Assembly (NCBI GenBank): GCA_008729055.1
Contig: SDUX01000002.1
Location: forward strand, 2,941,874-3,005,873
Direction: 5' to 3'
Source of the DNA: Pyropia haitanensis
Taxonomy: Eukaryota; Rhodophyta; Bangiophyceae; Bangiales; Bangiaceae
DNA: 64,000 nt
A program made the translations under genes and the position numbers. Positions 62,893 through 64,000 of the stretch are shown piece by piece. Below the pieces are notes generated by a model. It ran no database searches. It was not told the DNA's origin and worked only from the letters and a program-made list of their open reading frames with translations. Within the stretch, counting starts at the first letter, position 1. Each line of letters begins with the position of its first letter.

Positions 62893-64000
62893 ATGCGCGG
62901 CGCCATACCCCTGACGGCCCCACCGGCGGGGCCAGACGCCACCACTGTGGCGACAGCAGCGGCGGCCGGCAGCTCGGCGACCAAGGCTGCCGCGGCTGGT
63001 GTCCGGCCGCTCCCGTCGGCGGCCACCCCCCCGCCTCCCATCCCCCCCACCGCCGCGGCCGCCCCCACCCTGCCGCCGCAGCCGCCCGCTGCGGTCCCCC
63101 CCACCCCCGACACGGACGCGGCGGCGGCGGCGGTGGAGGCCACCCACGTCGCCGCCGTCTACACGGCCATCGCGGCGCACTTCTCCGCCACCCGCTACGC
63201 GCCGTGGCCCGCCGTCGCCGCCTTTCTCGCCGCCTTCCCCCCGGGCTCCCTCGTCGCCGACATTGGCTGCGGGAATGGCAAGTACGCGCCGCCGGCACCG
63301 CCCGGCGCGGACGCCGCCCGTGACGGCGGCGGCGGCGGCGGCGGCGGTCGGGCGGCCGGCGGGGGCGTCGCGTGGGTCGGCGCCGACCCGTGCGCGGGCC
63401 TCGCGGCGATCGCGGCGGCGCGGCCCGGCGGCGCCGGCGCGGTCGCCGTCGGCAGCGTCCTCGGCCTGCCGCTCCGCCGCGGCGCGTTTGACGGCGCGCT
63501 GTGCGTGGCGGTGGTGCACCACCTGGCGTCGCGGCCGCGGCGGGTGCGCGCGTGGGCGGCGGTGGGGGGGGTGCTCCGGGGGGGGGACGCGCGCTCGTCA
63601 CCGTCTGGGCGCGGGAGGCGGCCGACCCGGGGGGGGGAGCGGGGGGGGGGGGTGTCGCCGCTGCGGCCGCGGGGAAGGGGGAGGGGCAGGGGGGGGGGCG
63701 GGGGGGGGGGAGCGTCGCCCCGTCGGCCGCTGCGGTAGCGGCGGCCGCCGCCGCCGTCGCGGCTGCCGCGGGGGGAAGGGGAGGGAGGGGGGCGGGGGGC
63801 GCCGCCGCCGCCGTTGCCCCTGCAGACGGCCGCCCGGTCGGCGCCGCGCGCTGCACTGGCGTCGGCGGGGGTGCGGCGGTGCCGGCGGCGGCGGCGATGG
63901 TCGGCGTCCGCCGCTTTGGCGCCGCCGACGTGCTCGTGCCGTGGCACCTGCAGCGCGCGCACGCGTCGGGGGGGGGGGGGGGGGGGGGGACCGCCGCAAG
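62893..64000 (+). CDS. TRM9: TRM9/ALKBH8-type tRNA wobble-uridine methyltransferase (3' end off window)
   Basis: The ATG at 62893 (GCCGCCATGC) starts a roughly 80-residue Ala/Pro/Thr-rich leader, then the TRM9 core. VYTAIAAHFSATRYAPWP matches the family N-motif. ADIGCGNGKY (about D123-Y131) is SAM-binding motif I. GADPCAGL, VGSVLGLPLRRGAFDGALC and AVVHHLASRPRRV (motif IV region) follow. A 9-G run (63578-63586 area) shifts the frame; beyond it RALVTVWAREAADPGG matches the next family block, and after more G runs ADVLVPWHLQR (about 63925-63957) matches the conserved VPW segment. TRM9 methylates carboxymethyluridine at tRNA wobble position 34, using SAM and partner TRM112. The long Gly-rich insert after motif I (about 63310-63370) is unusual. 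The leader may be an organelle signal or just low complexity. The gene is cut by the window edge. Confidence 0.85.

Noticed and set aside
1..64000. tRNA, rRNA, CRISPR arrays, bacterial insertion sequences
   Set aside because: No T-loop/acceptor pairs, rRNA-like conserved stretches, spaced direct repeats or bacterial-type transposases were recognised by eye on either strand.

Overview
The window is nuclear DNA from a eukaryote with an extremely GC-rich genome. Host sequence is packed with CCG/GGC triplets and G or C homopolymers of 10-20 bases. Host genes carry splice junctions (a clear 581-bp intron in the glycosyltransferase gene), Kozak-like ATGs and Ala/Gly/Pro/Arg-rich low-complexity insertions. 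Gene content is algal or protist in flavour: a CSLA/cellulose-synthase-like GT2 enzyme, cyanase, TRM9, a fungal-type DUF3684 ATPase and a KDZ transposon. A red alga of the Bangiales (Porphyra/Pyropia) type, known for very GC-rich coding sequence and few introns, would fit, but this is inference. No bacterial operons, rRNA, tRNA or CRISPR were recognised.

Layout. 1-3107 (minus, runs off the left edge): a low-complexity Gln/Gly/Pro/Ala protein. 4911-6051 (minus): a SAP-domain protein. 7817-14665 (plus): a cyanase domain fused to a roughly 2,100-residue disordered tail. 15349-17460 (minus): an unidentified Ala/Pro-rich protein. 18778-34745: a 16-kb KDZ-superfamily DNA transposon, bounded by a perfect 8-bp target duplication and imperfect inverted ends. 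36130-39580 (plus): a probable spliced nuclear protein. 40521-48494 (plus): a very large DUF3684/sacsin-like ATPase protein ending in an HExxH motif. 48.5-55.6 kb: mostly non-coding, with one or two weak candidate genes. 55666-58750 (plus): a GT2 processive beta-glycan synthase. 59376-60962 (minus): an IST1-like protein. 62893 to the right edge (plus): a TRM9-type tRNA wobble-uridine methyltransferase.

The transposon is the standout. It carries a SUMO-protease-like Ulp1 gene (plus) and a KDZ transposase gene (minus), both open and convergent. Between them, centred within about 70 bp of the element's exact midpoint, sits a near-perfect 2 x 922-bp palindrome. A roughly 190-bp tandem array abuts the palindrome. 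Each end carries three GTATAC-core motifs. The element is visibly less GC-rich than the host and landed in the intergenic space between two divergently oriented host genes.

A second theme is that several host genes keep family-level homology but change reading frame, and the inferred changes sit at long G or C runs (five in the DUF3684 gene, two in the SAP gene, others in the GT2, TRM9 and 36-39 kb genes). The likely cause is homopolymer length error in the assembly, though true run-length variation cannot be excluded. The two transposon genes, which have few such runs, are unbroken.
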